From the NCBI GenBank assembly GCA_036873755.1, contig JAVTVY010037237.1, positions 107,635 through 171,634 on the forward strand: a stretch of DNA of 64,000 bases, given 5' to 3'. The notes under the pieces were generated by a model. The model searched no databases. It saw only the letters and a program-made list of their open reading frames with translations, and had not been told where the DNA came from. This stretch comes from Hanleya hanleyi. Its lineage: Eukaryota; Mollusca; Polyplacophora; Lepidopleurida; Hanleyidae. This document shows, piece after piece, positions 1 to 11,615 of this stretch. Each line of letters opens with the position of its first letter. The stretch's first letter is position 1. The translations under genes and the position numbers were made by a program.

Positions 1-560
1 CGCCTTACGCATCAGGCGTTTCGCGGATTTTACACCAGATTCTGCCTTCCCATTGGCTTTCTGATTGGCTGGACTCACTAGCAGATGTTCAAAGTCCCAT
101 TTCTCAGAAAATTGGAAGAAAGTCGACGAGTTGAATTGTGTCCCTGGGTCAGAGACAACTTGACAAGGTATGCCGTAACGAGCGAAATGTCCTTTTAAGC
201 ACCTCATGACTGTGATTGCTGATGTGTCCATTAATCGATCTATTTCCCCAAAGTTGGAAAAATAGTCCACAGTAACGCGGTAGTCTTTGTCGTCGAAGTG
301 AAATAGGTCAACCCTACCTTTTTTGGAAATGTATTCTTTCAAGTCCGATGACATTCCAGGCCAGAATACACATTGGTGAGCACGTCGAAGACAACCATCG
401 ATACCTACATGTGATGAATGTATGGCTTTCTTTATCTCTGGTCGTAAGCTGAGAGGTACGACGACTCGTTCACCCTTAAACACTAGTCCGTCTTGGACAG
501 ATATTTCATCTCTGATATGGAAGTAGGGTACCAGTTGAGCTGGTGACTGATCTTTCTCAT
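1..560 (-). pseudogene. Ty3/gypsy integrase, internally deleted
   Basis: Read on the minus strand, the core catalytic domain is clear. The first aspartate lies in VDYFSNF (about 265-285), the second in VSDPGTQF (about 155-180), and the glutamate in GKAESGVK (about 20-45), giving a complete D,D,E triad. Upstream an HxxHVG-type histidine pair and FWPGM (about 360-430) mark the N-terminal zinc-binding region. Reading then passes from YISKK straight to a phenylalanine-histidine-aspartate stretch, so the CxxC half of the HHCC finger and the linker are missing. This internal deletion should destroy the zinc fold. The gene continues off the left edge of the window. Confidence 0.8.
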
Positions 561-1075
561 CCTCGTAGTATCACGTCTCGGATTCGACGTGTCACTTCTT
601 CATCTTGCGTTGCCTGACGGATCTGCTGCGGACGTTCATCTCGAATCGGGAGAAATGCAACGATGTTGACTTTTTCAAACTCTGTTTGATTACTTTCTGT
701 ATTGGGTAAGTATGCTCTAGGCAACATGTGAACGATGTGCATTTCCTTGCCCTTCCGGTAGTGGATCTCAATGTCATACTGTTGCGCACGAAGTAACATT
801 CCTTGCAGTCGCTTTGGTGCCTTTGCTAAGGGCTTTTTCAAGATTGCCTCAAGGGGCTTATGTTCACTGTCTACTCTCGTGCGTCTGCCGTATTATACTG
901 GTGAAACTTTTCTAGCGAAAAATTAATGCTCAACATTTCCTTCTCGATCTGGGCATATCGAGTTTCCGCATCCGTGAGTGCACGGCTTGCGTATGCGACA
1001 GGCTTTCCATGTTGAAGTAAAGCTGCGCCAAGCCCTTTCTCGCTGGCGTCAAACTGTATCACCAAGTCAGCATCA
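557..1075 (-). pseudogene. Ty3/gypsy RNase H and connection region
   Basis: The 871-1065 part shows the typical RNase H start (FDASEKGLGAALLQ, then PVAYASRALTDAETRYAQIEKE), with the first catalytic aspartate and the glutamate present. The 557-841 part gives the C-terminal section with KRLQGMLLRAQQYDIEIHYR followed by GKE, the usual end of gypsy RNase H. The two parts are in different frames, so there is at least one frameshift near 850. In an active element this domain would remove the RNA template during reverse transcription. Confidence 0.8.
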
Positions 1076-1149
1076 GGATCAGAGAAGTTCAGGATAGAAG
1101 CCTGGCTTGCGAGGTTCTTGACTTCCTCGAATGCATGATTGTGTACGTC

Positions 1150-2075
1150 GGACCAGTTTCATGGTACGTCCTTTCTCGTGAGTTGACGGAGAGGTTCCAT
1201 CACCTCTGAGAGGTGTGGTAAGAATTTCGAGAGATAGTTCACAGTCTCGTTTAGCCGTTGGATTTCCTCCACATTTACAGGGGGCTGTAGTTTCACGATA
1301 GCTTCGATCTTCCCAGGATCGGGTTTGAGGCCATCCTTGGTCACCTGATGTCCCAGGAAACAAGTGTTACCTTTCCTGAATTCAGCTTTGTTGGGATTTA
1401 ACTTAATCTTCTTCTCCCTTCATCTTTGCAGTAGTTTACGAAGGTTTCTGTCATGATCCGCTTCGGCCTCGCCGACTCTTATCGCCAGACCCATAGCACA
1501 GAATGTCATCAGCGACACAGAGGATTCCTTCCAGACCATCCAGAACTAAGATGAGACGCTTCTGAAAGATTTCAGAACTAACGCTTGTCCCGAAAGGAAG
1601 TCTCGCCCAGGGATACCTGCCTTGCGCGGTCTGGAACGTGATAAGTATGCTCGATTCATAGTCCAGGATCACGTGCCAGTATCTAGATGAGATCAAGTTT
1701 AGTGAAGATCTTAGCTTTGGAGGGCTTGGGAAGTATTTCATCCACGATCGGAATTTGATACCGTTCGCGCTTAAGTGCTCTGTTAAGCGGTCTTGGATCG
1801 AGACAGATTCTCAAATCTCCAGACTTCTTCGTTGCCACAACCATGCGGCTGTTCCAATCCGTCGGGGTGTCGACAGGTACAATAACTCCTAACTGTTGTA
1901 GTCGATTTAATTCATCTTTCACTTCAGACGCTAGAGCTACAGGTACTCGACCAGGGGGTGATGTACGAGGAATCACCGTATCATCCACGTGAAGATGTAC
2001 TTCACCAGGTAAGCGACCAAGATCTCCGTTGAATACGTCCGCGTATTCATTCATGATATTTTCAGAGTTCATCAT
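1150..2075 (-). pseudogene. Ty3/gypsy reverse transcriptase
   Basis: Recognisable RT blocks lie in order on the minus strand. The fingers contain LRICLDPRPLNRALKRE (about 1775-1830), followed by IFTKLDL near the first catalytic aspartate. The palm has LPFGTS then a VADDIL box, the Ty3 form of the YxDD catalytic motif (about 1490-1600). A thumb region with GLKPDPGKIEAI (about 1290-1340) completes it. The blocks are spread over at least three frames, and the TKLDLI segment runs into a stop, so the gene is dead. Its upstream neighbour is the aspartic protease region. Confidence 0.85.
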
Positions 2076-2470
2076 CGACGGGACGCTGTTATAACTGACG
2101 CGACACTGTTAAATTTGTGATAATTTACAGTTATCAAGTTCATTTGCTCAGATGCGCGTTTTCCCAGGAGAGGAATGAGGGTTTCTTGAACAACGACAAA
2201 TTCCACAGAATACTTTCTCCTAGTTTTAGGATTTCTCAGTACAGTTCTACATTTGCCTAATGGCTTTATTTCAGTATTGTTCCACATCAGTAGACGCGAG
2301 TTACAGGGGCTCAGTGTGGGCCCCTGCAGGTACTTGATTGGCAGTGCGTTTATCGTCGCACCACAATCAAACTGGAATTTCACATGTTTTTCACCCATCA
2401 GCATTTCTGCATTGACACTCTTTCTTTCTTCCTGAGATACAGAGTTTAGTTTCTTTATCAGTCGTTACAC
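2072..2470 (-). pseudogene. Ty3/gypsy aspartic protease region
   Basis: The motif KFQFDCGATINALP carries the catalytic aspartate of a retropepsin (DCGAT in place of the common D[ST]GA). Further on, VEFVVV and LLGKRASEQM give the flap and the ILG-type substrate. It sits between the gag zinc-knuckle remnant and the RT, as expected. The protease would cut the Gag-Pol polyprotein. Reading stays open for about 110 codons, longer than most parts of this element. Confidence 0.75.
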
Positions 2471-2689
2471 CTAGCACAAATTCTGTCTCACTATCTTCTG
2501 ACTCGGACTGTGCAGCGTGTACTCTATGATGTCGTTTCTGCTTAGCCGGACATTTGTTGGAGAAGTTTGTCTCCATGTAGTCGGCCACCCAAAGACCCCC
2601 AAAACGCTTTTAAAAACTTTCGATGGCATTTTTTTGTTACAAATGGGTACCCATGCTAAATTAGTTCTTTGAGTGGTAGGGATCAAGGT

Positions 2690-3370
2690 AGGAGGGGATA
2701 CCACCCTGATTTTGGTCAATTAAGGTCATTTTGGGGTCACTCTTTGGGTCAAATAAGGTTAAAAATGGGTAAAAATCGGTTATAAATTAACATCCACCGC
2801 ATTGTTTGTTACCAATGAGTATCCAAGCTGAATTAGTTGTAAGTAGTGTAGAATGTCAGGTAGTCATAGATAACACGTTTATTATAAGAATTAAGGTCAT
2901 TTTAGGGTAACTTTTGGGTCAAATAAGGTAAAAAATTAGTGAAAATCGGTTATCTGCACAGTACTAATTGTTACGATTGGGTATTTCAGTTGAATGAGTT
3001 GAATGTAGTGTAGGGTTGGATGTAGTTATCGATAACACGTTAATTATTAGAATTAAGGTCATTTTAGGGTCATATTTGGGACAAATGAGGTCAAAAATTG
3101 GTGAAAATTGGTTATAAATTCATATTCACTGTACTAATTGTTACGAATGAGTATCCAAATTGAATCAGTAGTATGTAGTGTAAGTTTTAAAATAGTCATA
3201 GATAACACGTTAATTATTCAAATTAAGATCATTTTAGGGTAACTTTTTGATAAATGAGGTCGAAAATGGGTACAAATCGGTTATAAATTAATATCTACAA
3301 TACTAATTGTTAAGAATGGGTAGACAGACGGAATTAGTTGTATGTAATGTAGGGTTTAAGGTAGGCATAA
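2690..3370 (+). repeat. Tandem repeat of about 170 bp with RGGTCA half-sites (element A)
   Basis: About four units run here, each containing AGGTCA-TTTTA-GGGTCA followed by GGGTCA and AGGTCA-like hexamers, then ATCGGTTATAAATTAA and GATAACACG. The same block recurs in element B at 12800-13480. The hexamers match the nuclear-receptor half-site consensus and are spaced as direct repeats of 5, 5 and 4 bases. Whether any receptor binds is unknown. There is no gene in this stretch. Confidence 0.8.
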
Positions 3371-3759
3371 TTACCATTATGTGACCATTGTATTGTCTGA
3401 CGAGGATTATTTTTCTGGCTGATGATTGTACGAATAGAGCCAAACTAGGCCCATAAATATTCAGATCGATCTGTTCTGTGAAGGGGCTTGGCTTTGAGAA
3501 ATTGCTACTTCCAGTTCCATGTAATCACAATACCTTGGATTATAAGAGCAAAATGAGAATATGAGTCTCAGATGAACCCACACGGTCACCATTTTGAATT
3601 TAATAATTGTATTCTCAGCTGAAGATTATGCCAACAAAATAAAATAGGCATAATGTAATAAGCTATGACGTTATTCTGCTCATTTTAAACAAGTTTGTAC
3701 CTAGAATGAAAAAAAAATATTCTAACAGTAATATGAAAAAAAAGAAGAATTTCCGGATC

Positions 3760-5300
3760 ACTCCTTATGGTCGCCATTCTGAATTTAACTGACGACTAAG
3801 CAAATGGATTCAAAATGAGCAAAAGGTATCTGGCTATGATGTGGGACCCTTTGCACAATCAACTAAGAACAATGCCTTGATATACACGAGCAACATGGAA
3901 AAGCAGGAGATTCAGATTACCTCACACAGCTGCCATATTGAATTTGAACATCGTATTTTGATCTTGGGGATATGCAAATAGATTCAGAATGAGCGTAAGT
4001 TGTTAGGCTATGCTAAGAGATCCCTCTGTTTTTGATAAATTTGCACAATTAGCGAAGAATAGTGCCTTGAAGTAAACGAGCAACATGAAAAAAATATGAT
4101 TTTCAGATGACCCCATATGGCCACCATTTTGAATTTGATAATCAAATCTTGATCTTAGGGATAGGTACGTGGATTCAAAAAGAGCATAGGTTGTTGGGCT
4201 ATGCTTGGAAATCCCACAGTTTTGATAAATTTGCATAATGAGCTAAGAATAATGCCTTCAACTATACGAGCGACGGCCAAAAGTGTGATTTTCAGATGTC
4301 TCCATATGGCTGCCATTTTGAATTTCACCATCAAATCTTGATCTTAAACATATGTAAATAGATTCAAAATGGACATAGGATGTTAGGCTATGCATTAGAG
4401 ATCCCTCAGTTTTGATACAATTGCTCAGTGAGGTAAGAATAATGCCTTGAACTGCATGAGCAACAGGAAAAAGTGTGGTTTTCAAATGACCCGATATGGA
4501 CGCCCTTTTGAATTTGACCATCAAATCTTAATCTGTGGGATATGTATATAGATTCAAAATGGACATAGGATGTTAGGCTATGCTTAGCGATCCCTCGGTT
4601 TTGCTAAATTTGAATAATGAGCTAAGAATAATGCCTTGAACTACACGAGCAACAGGAAAAAGTGTGATTTTCAGATGACCTCATATGGCCGCTATTTTGA
4701 ATTTGACCATTAAATCTTGATTTTTTGGCAGATGAAAATAGATTCCAAATGGGCATAAGATGTTACGCTATGCATAGAAATCCCTCGGTTTCGGTAAATT
4801 TGCTCAGTGAGATAAGAATAATGCCTTGAATTACACGAGCAATAGGAAAAAGTGTGATTTTCAGATGACCCCCTATGGCCGCCATTTTGAATGTGGCCAT
4901 CAAATCTTGATCTTTGGGATATGTAAATAGATTCAAAATGGGAATAGAGTGTTTGGCTATGCTTAGAGATCCCTCGGTTTTGACAAATTTGCATAATGAG
5001 CTAAGAATAATGCCTTGAACTATACGAGCAACGGCCAAAAGTGTGATTTTATGATGACCCCATATGGCCGCCATTTTGAATTTGACCATCAAATCTTGAT
5101 TTTCGGCATATGTAAATAGATGCAAAATGGGAATAAAATGTTAGGTTATGCATAGGGATCCCCCGGTTTGTTGAATTTGCGCAGTGAGGTAAGAATAATG
5201 CCTTGAACTACACAAGCAACATGAAAAATGTGATTTTCAGATTACCCACCTGTCCGCCATTTTGAATTAAAACTTCATATTTTAAGCTGAGAATTAAGCA
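3760..5300 (+). repeat. Tandem satellite of about 190 bp, roughly 8 units (element A)
   Basis: Each unit contains TGGCCGCCATTTTGAATTTG, then ATCAAATCTTGATC, a block with ATATGTAAATAGATTC, and ending AAGAATAATGCCTTGAA. The word AATGCCTT recurs at about 4250, 4441, 4631, 4821, 5009 and 5201, giving a period near 190. Open frames across the array are by-products of the repeat. The array is internal to TIR element A and is repeated at 13860-15620 in element B. It continues diverged to about 5500. Confidence 0.85.
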
Positions 5301-6529
5301 AACAGATTCAAAATAGGTGAAAGATACTAGGCTTGATGGTCGATTCCTTTGTGTTAACTAATTTGCACAATGGGCTAAGTATAATAACCTGAAAAAGGGC
5401 GATTTATGGATGAACCCACATGAGCGCCATTTTGAATTAACGCATGATGGTTAATCACTAGAATTACAGAAATAGGCTCAAAATTAGCCAAATATAATAT
5501 TCCAAAGTAGTCCGGGAGCAGGTCGAAAAACCTGGAAATATAGTCCACCTAATGTTTTTTGATGGTTTCTATATCTTTTCGATGCGCTGATCACGAAACC
5601 GGATGATGCCACCTTGGCATCCTTGGGGAAATCGAAATATCCAAGATGGCCGCCATGAGGCATTTCCTGGTTATTTTGTCGTGCTGAATTGTCGCATGGA
5701 TGATCTCGATCACTGATTGTGATATATTTGACTATAAATTTGGGATAAATTCAATCAGTACATACGTCACACAACAATTTGGCAAAAACAAACAAGAATA
5801 ACAGGAAAAATTATTCAAGATGGCTGCCGTTGACCCTTTAACCCTACCTGGCCTGGGGGCAGAAATGGTCCCCCCTACCAAACTTTCTGCGCTATCTCCG
5901 GAACGACAAACAATGGAGAGCTGAAACTCCTTGACTTTATAGTATATCATATTGGGGTCATTTTGAGACTGTTTGCATACCCCCCCGAGTAGAGGATCAT
6001 GGGCAAATTCAAGATGGCGGCCATGTGGCGTACCAGAAAAGTGATGTTTTTGTCATATTTCTTCAAAATTTCTGATTTTTCCCGATGAAAAGTGGGAAAA
6101 AACTATTTTATTTCATACCACATTAATATTTACTATTTTATCCTGCAGTTTTTGCGGAGAAATTGTATAAATAAAAAAAAATCGGAAAATTCGACCGAAA
6201 AATCTACCAAAAATGCCGTTTTTGAAAATGACGTCATCAAAGCGGCCATCTTGGATTTTCTTTTACATTCACTGGTAGAGCTTGACCCAAGGGTATAGTG
6301 TGGTAAGTTTCAGCTCCCTAGCTCAAGGGATAAGAAAAATAATTAGGGGGCCATTTCGGCCCCCCAGGTCAGGACAGGTCCCAAAAGCCCAGGCCAGATA
6401 GGGTTAAAGTATGTCCGTCTCTTCGAAATATAAAGCGTTGAATTTATCGGTTACCTCATCACCCATGGCTTTCAAAATGCTGATATATATGACATATTTC
6501 CCAATATCCGTAGAGCACAGGGTACACCA

Positions 6530-6690
6530 GGGTGCGGGTGCACCACAGGTGTGTGCGCATGCGTACGATGACGTCACTTTCGATCTCCGAGTTCCAAGAG
6601 CTGCGAGCTCAGACTCCAAGAGCTCCGAGATTGAGGCACGCCCAACGCCCGTTTTAACGCAAGAGCTTCGAGCTCCAACAGCTGCGAAAG
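6530..6690 (+). repeat. GAGCTC/CCAAGAGCT-rich repeat, inverted copy at 52100-52210
   Basis: This stretch is a run of short words such as AAGAGCTCCGAG and GAGCTCCAA around a GTGCGCATGCGTACGATGACGTCA core. Its inverted copy lies at about 52100-52210, beside the second ATPase fragment of the older Polinton-like element. That ties element C to the same family of sequences. It has no coding sense. Confidence 0.6.
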
Positions 6691-6699
6691 CTCCAAGCT

Positions 6700-7125
6700 C
6701 TCAAGTCATTCATGCGTACATTCAAATGCGCCCTAACATCAGGAAAAACAGCCATGGCCATCTATGAACGGTATAGCTTAGCCGTTTGAAATGAAAGGCG
6801 ACCCCACGCACAGGTCCATCATGGAGACCAAGCTCTTGGGTGACCTAAACGCTCCAGCATAAAGCATCACTTGGAAGAGGATATAGGGTTACGACCCACC
6901 AAGGCCCTGGGAAATAAGCAGAATGCGCAAACAACTGTTTCAGAACATGCTGCTTCATCGGTATTCTGGACTGCTCGACCACGCTTAGGCCAAGAGCGAC
7001 CCTGACCGAAGACTGAAATTTCTCAAACGACGGCTTCTGATTGGACAAGAGCTTACGAGAATTGTAAACATACCCAACGCGGCTCCCCCAGCGTGGATAT
7101 GATGTGCTGGTGGGGATAATAAAAT
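6700..7125 (+). pseudogene. Decayed copy of the Polinton-associated C2H2-partner gene
   Basis: IQMRPNIRK is encoded at about 6720-6750, followed by nucleotide similarity through ACAGGTCCATCATGGAGACCAAGC to an AATAAA at 7118-7123. The whole block is an inverted, diverged copy of 37411-37790, where the same gene is better preserved on the minus strand. Here the frame is broken soon after the RPNIRK motif. A TTG trinucleotide run follows the poly(A) signal in both copies, so they derive from one source including the 3' flank. Confidence 0.65.
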
Positions 7126-7313
7126 GATTGATCTGTCATCCTTGTTGTTGTTGTTGTTGTTGTTCTCTCATCTGTCTACACCATGGCGTCAATGTGTTAT
7201 GGTAGAGCGTTAAGTTCACCCAAGAGCCCTTTCCCCACAATTCCCGATCTGCGATGGTCTTTTTGAGCACGTCCCTCTGGATCCCACACCCCCATTCCTA
7301 CTGTTGCAGAGCC

Positions 7314-7595
7314 ATGGCGGAGACCCATTCCCATGCGCCTCACATTTTACAGCATGCGATCATGGTTAATTCACTCACGGGTTACCGAGCAGTGGTTAGG
7401 TCCATGTTTGAAGATGGGCACGACAACAAGGGGCGACGCCAGATCTTGGAAATGTTCACAGAAGCGGTCCTCGACAGGGTCGACTCGATGGAGAGGTGTG
7501 CTATCACCCTCCACTACTGGACTATGACAGCCATTCTTGATTCCCCGGGCTATGGACCACGAGCGCTCACGCTGGAACCAGCGACGGCTCGTTGA
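7314..7595 (+). CDS. Unrecognised ORF inside element C
   Basis: An open frame of about 94 codons starts at MAETHSHAPH and ends TLEPATAR. It is rich in charged and polar residues and looks more protein-like than the surrounding repeats (for example RRQILEMFTEAVLDRV, probably helical). I recognise no family. It lies just beyond the decayed Polinton-associated gene at 6700-7125, so it may be another gene of that element. The alternative is a chance ORF in GC-richer DNA. No splice sites or promoter were judged convincing. Confidence 0.3.
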   Translation: MAETHSHAPHILQHAIMVNSLTGYRAVVRSMFEDGHDNKGRRQILEMFTEAVLDRVDSMERCAITLHYWTMTAILDSPGYGPRALTLEPATAR

Positions 7596-8099
7596 CCTCA
7601 CAATGGTCTTTGCCCTATTGACCCTGATGCTATGGCAATGACAGTTCTGTCTTACAGCGACAGAAAAGAACGGCTATTTTCAGAGCCTCCCATGTCTTCA
7701 AAAAGAGAGACGGATAACTAAGCTCACAGTACACACACACACGCACGCACACCCTCACTCACACACTCACAATGGACGCTCCGCCATGACTTCCAACAAA
7801 AACCATACCAATCGTCATCCAGGACTGATGAGGGACACGTGTTAATCCCTATATGTACAGACACTACCACCACCATCCGGCGTTGGGCATGCGTCACTGG
7901 CCATTTGGACCACGGATGGCTCTTCTCCACCCCAAACACCTACCTTCACACCCGCCAGAATGGCCGCTTTCGCTACCACTCTTACTGATGACGTGAACAT
8001 CCCTCGAATCGTGGTCAACACCACGTGAGCTTCAAGCTGACACCCTACACGGCCTATTAGGAATCCGAATGGTCCCACAATCACTCAACAGACCCCCAC

Positions 8100-8660
8100 G
8101 AACTCAAAAATGTCTGCTTTCTATACTACGGCCAGACTGCGCATGCGCAGAATGTTGAAACCGGAAGACACAGTAACCCAGTCGGATGGTTCCCCAGGAG
8201 ACCTTTCACGATGACACCTCTTATAGCCCAATCGGTCCACTATCGGTCCGTCGCGACCTCAAAACGTCTATTCAAATAGCATTTTTTTTCTGCGCATGCG
8301 CAGAATGATGTCAGTTCCACCTTATAATCCATCCAGTTGAATGCTCCCCCACGAATGCTTCGAACTGATACCTCATACGGCCCAATCGGACCACTATTGG
8401 TCCACCTCGACCCCAAAACGTCCCTCCCAGTGCCCATTTTCCCAGCATTTCCTGTCTGCGCATGCGCAGAATGTTGAAAACGCACGACACATTAGCCCAG
8501 TCGGACGCTCCTCCACGAGAACTTTACGATGACACCTCCCACAGCCCAGTACACCCAATATGGGTCAGTCTCGACCCGAAAACGTCCATTAAAATACCCT
8601 TTTTCTACTGCGCATGCGCAGAATGCCGTCAGTTCCACCCCGCTACTGTTGAGATAAGCT
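8100..8660 (+). repeat. Array of about 155-bp units each with a TGCGCATGCGCA palindrome
   Basis: Four units carry the palindrome at about 8137, 8292, 8456 and 8610, spaced 155, 164 and 154 bases. Between the palindromes lie CCCAATCGGACCACTATTGG-like words and CGACCCCAAAACGTCC. The same family recurs in inverted orientation at 36010-36670. The palindrome matches the consensus for NRF1, a conserved animal transcription factor, but binding is only inferred. Confidence 0.75.
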
Positions 8661-9699
8661 GGAGGTAGTATTATAAGTGGTATGAAGTACTAATAAATCT
8701 ATACATAATTTCTTGAGCACTCGTAGACCAAAAATATATAGCTCAATTCCATATAGCGATCAATCTAAGCGACGTACAGCGGTTATGTTGAATATGCTGG
8801 CGGCCATCTTGGATATTTTGATTTCCCCAAGGGTGCCATGCTGGCATCATCCGGATTCTGAAGCTGCACACACAGGAGATATATAATCCATCAAAAAACG
8901 TTAGGTGGACTCCATTTCCACGTCAAGGCTCAAACTGGGGTTTGGCTCCCGGACTAAAGGTACGGAAAGTCTTTGCTCTCGATTTTTATTCATTCTGGTG
9001 ATACCGTGAATGTTCAAAAGGGCACTAAATTTTCGCACCCTCTATCACCCAGGCCAGAAAATATTAACTCAAACTACTTCAAACTCGAGAAACCTTCGGA
9101 CCAACAAATTTATTGATCGGGAAGGTCCAGTCTGTAAGAAAATGGATGTTACCAAAATTCACGAACAAAAAATACTGAGTTACCCTACACTAATATCTAA
9201 AAATTCACCCCGTAGAACTACTTCAGATTTGATACCCATTTCTTTACAAAGAATTTCACACAAAAATGTTTTAAATTGTTTTAAGGCCATCTTTGGGATG
9301 TTATTTGACCTCGAAATGACCTGATAATGACCTCCAATTGTCAAAGTTGTCTTATTATCGACCCTACCTTGAACCATACTGCATACAAAAGTAAATAACA
9401 AACAGCACAAAATATATGAAATAAAACAGCATTTTTGACCTCATTTGACCCGTAAAGTGACCTTAAAATGACCTCAATTCCAACTAGAGGTTCCGCTTTG
9501 ACCCTTGAGTTGCCGCTCCGGCATGAAGCCTATGCTGGTTGTTTTTTTGGGCAAAAACATACGTCTCCCCCAACCTCCCACCTTGCCTTGAATGGGCACA
9601 TAATTTAAGGGAAAGTGCTATAAAATGAATGTAGCAATAAGTATCTTAAACAAAGCTGCGTATCTAAAAATATTAATTACAAAGAAGCGATTTTCATTG

Positions 9700-11260
9700 T
9701 ATATACATGTACAAGTAGATGAACGGTTGGACGGACATCGGACACGGATGAATGCATGCACACATACACTAAAACCTGATCAAATGCGGGGGCTATCCCA
9801 ATGAAGCTTCCATCCAAGTTTGGTGAAATTCCATCCAATAGTTCTCAAGGTATCTTGCAGACAAAGCCTGTATATACATGTACAAGCAGATGGACGGACG
9901 GACGGACACCGGACGAATGCAGGCACACACACCAAAACCTAGTCAAATGAGGGGGCTATCCTAATGAAGCTTCCATCCAAGTTTGGTGAAATTCTGTTCA
10001 GTAGTTCTCCAGATATCTTGCAGACAAGCCCTGTATATACATGTACAAGTAGACGGACGGACGGACACCGGACATGGATGAATGCACGCACACACACCAA
10101 AACCTAATCAAATGAGGGGGCTATCCCACTATAGCTTCTATCCAAGGGGAGTGAGATTCCGTCCAGTAGTTCTCAAGATATCTTGTAGACAAGGCCTGTA
10201 CATACATGTACAAGTAGATGGATGGACAGATGGACACCGGACACGGATGAATGCACGCACATACACCAAAACCTAATCAAATGAGGGGGCTATCCCAATG
10301 AAGCTTCCATCCAAGTTTGGTGAAATTCTGTCCAGTAGTTCTCCAGATATCTTGCAGACAAGCCCTGTATATACATGTACAAGTAGATGGACGGACGGAC
10401 AGACACCGGACATGGACGAATGCACGCACACACACCAAAACATAATCAAATGAGGGGGGCTATCCCACTGAAGCTTCCATCCAAGTGTGGTGAAATTCCG
10501 TTCAGTAGTTCTCAAGATATCTTGCAGACAAGGCCTGTATATACATGTACAAGTAGATGGACGGACGGACGGACACCGGACACGGATGAACGCATGCACA
10601 CAAACCAAAACCTAGTCAAATGAGGGGGCTATCCCAATGATAGCCCCCATGAAGCTTTCATCCAAGTTTGGTGAAATTCCATCTAGTAGTTCTCCAGATA
10701 TCTTGCAGACAAGCCCTGTATATACATGTATAAGTAGATGGACGGACGGACGGACGGACACCGGACACGGATGAATGAACCCACATACACCAAAACCTAA
10801 TCAAATGAGGGGGCTATCCCAATGAAGCTTCCATCCAAGTTTGGTGAAATTCCATCCAGTAGTTCTCCAGATATCTTGCAGGCAAGCCCTGTATATACAT
10901 GTACAAGTAGATGGACGGACGGACGGACACCGGACATGGATGAATGCACGCACACACACCATAATCTAATCAAATGAGGGGGCTATCCCACTAAAGCTTC
11001 CATCCAAGTGGGGTGAAATTCCGTCCAGTAGTTCTCAAGATATCTTGCAGACAAGGCCTGTATATACATGTACAAGTAGATGGACGGACGGACGGACACC
11101 GGACACGGATGAATGCATGCACATATACCAAAACCTAATCAAATGAGGGGGCTATCCCAATGAAGCTTCCATCCAAGTTTGGTGAAATTCCATCCAGTAG
11201 TTCTCAAGATATCTTGCAGACAAGGCAAGGGGACGGACAGACATCCATCCAGACATCCAG
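9700..11260 (+). repeat. Tandem satellite of about 170 bp, roughly 9 units, with GGAC runs
   Basis: Units contain TGTATATACATGTACAAG, a GGACGGACGGACACCGGACA run, AACCTAATCAAATGAGGGGG and TCCAAGTTTGGTGAAATTCC. The word ATATACATGTACAAG recurs about every 165-179 bases from 9705 to 11060. The ACATGT and GTATATAC parts are palindromic. Open frames of about 60-110 codons on both strands are by-products. Confidence 0.88.
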
Positions 11261-11286
11261 ACAGACAGACAGCACAAACACTAGAT

Positions 11287-11314
11287 GTCTCCCCCCAACA
11301 TAGTTGGGGGAGAC
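11287..11314 (+). other. Hairpin at the 3' end of the tandem-repeat element
   Basis: GTCTCCCCCCAAC, then a short ATA loop, then GTTGGGGGAGAC, pair over 12 bases with one extra C in the left arm. It lies a few bases inside the right junction with element A and matches the left subterminal 12-mer at 9563-9574. Confidence 0.75.
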
Positions 11315-11615
11315 ATAATTATTAACGAGCTAGCCATACCTGCATGACCTGTGCTAAAAGCATACAGAACATAAAACCAATTTAGCGTGGATAGCCATTG
11401 GTAACAAACATCACAACGGAAATTAAGTTAGGAACAACTTTTACCAATTGTGACCGTATTTAACCTCAAAAGTGACCCCGAAATGACCTTTAACGTCCAA
11501 AATCCTGGTGGTATCCCCTCCCACCTTGAAACCTCGCACACAAAGAACTAATTTAGCGTGGGTGCCCATTTGTAACAAACAATGCCATCAAAAGTCTTTG
11601 ACCGGCTTACTAATG

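Larger units (their letters stand above)
5508..8956. mobile_element. TIR element C (TAGTCCGGGAGC ends, TSD AAG) inside element A
   Basis: The ends are TAGTCCGGGAGC at 5508 and GCTCCCGGACTA ending at 8956. The triplet AAG is duplicated at 5505-5507 and 8957-8959. The corresponding empty site is visible in element B near 15842, which reads CCAAAGGTACGG without an insert. Inverted similarity of the two ends extends about 150 bp, including GTCCACCTAA, ATGATGCCA and AAGATGGCCGCCA. Inside are pieces related to the older Polinton-like element (6700-7125), an NRF1-site array (8100-8660) and one 94-codon ORF. It has no transposase. Confidence 0.85.
9484..11317 (+). mobile_element. Tandem-repeat element with terminal hairpin, possible Helentron-associated (HINE-like)
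   Basis: This insert is absent from the matching position of element B (near 16386). A 12-mer GTCTCCCCCAAC at 9563-9574 is exactly complementary to GTTGGGGGAGAC at 11303-11314. The latter is also the right arm of a hairpin (11287-11314) just inside the 3' end. A 5' subterminal word complementary to a 3' hairpin, with tandem repeats between and no clear target duplication, is the layout of non-autonomous Helentrons. No helicase is encoded. The assignment is inference; the boundaries are uncertain by a few bases. Confidence 0.5.
2578..11612. mobile_element. TIR element A (TAGT...ACTA ends, 3-bp TSD ATG), carrying two later insertions
   Basis: The left end reads TAGTCGGCCACCCAAAGAC and the right end is its diverged inverted complement (GTCTTTGACCGGCTTACTA). 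The triplet ATG is present at 2575-2577 and 11613-11615. The outer parts match element B (12694-16683) almost throughout: 2578-5507, 8957-9483 and 11318-11612 align to it, while 5508-8956 and about 9484-11317 are later insertions. The inverted similarity of the ends extends about 150 bp or more inward. No transposase is seen, so it is non-autonomous. The superfamily cannot be assigned from the ends alone. Confidence 0.82.

Noticed and set aside
3760..5300. CRISPR-like array
   Set aside because: Repeats are about 190 bp and abut each other with no unique spacers; the setting is an animal genome.
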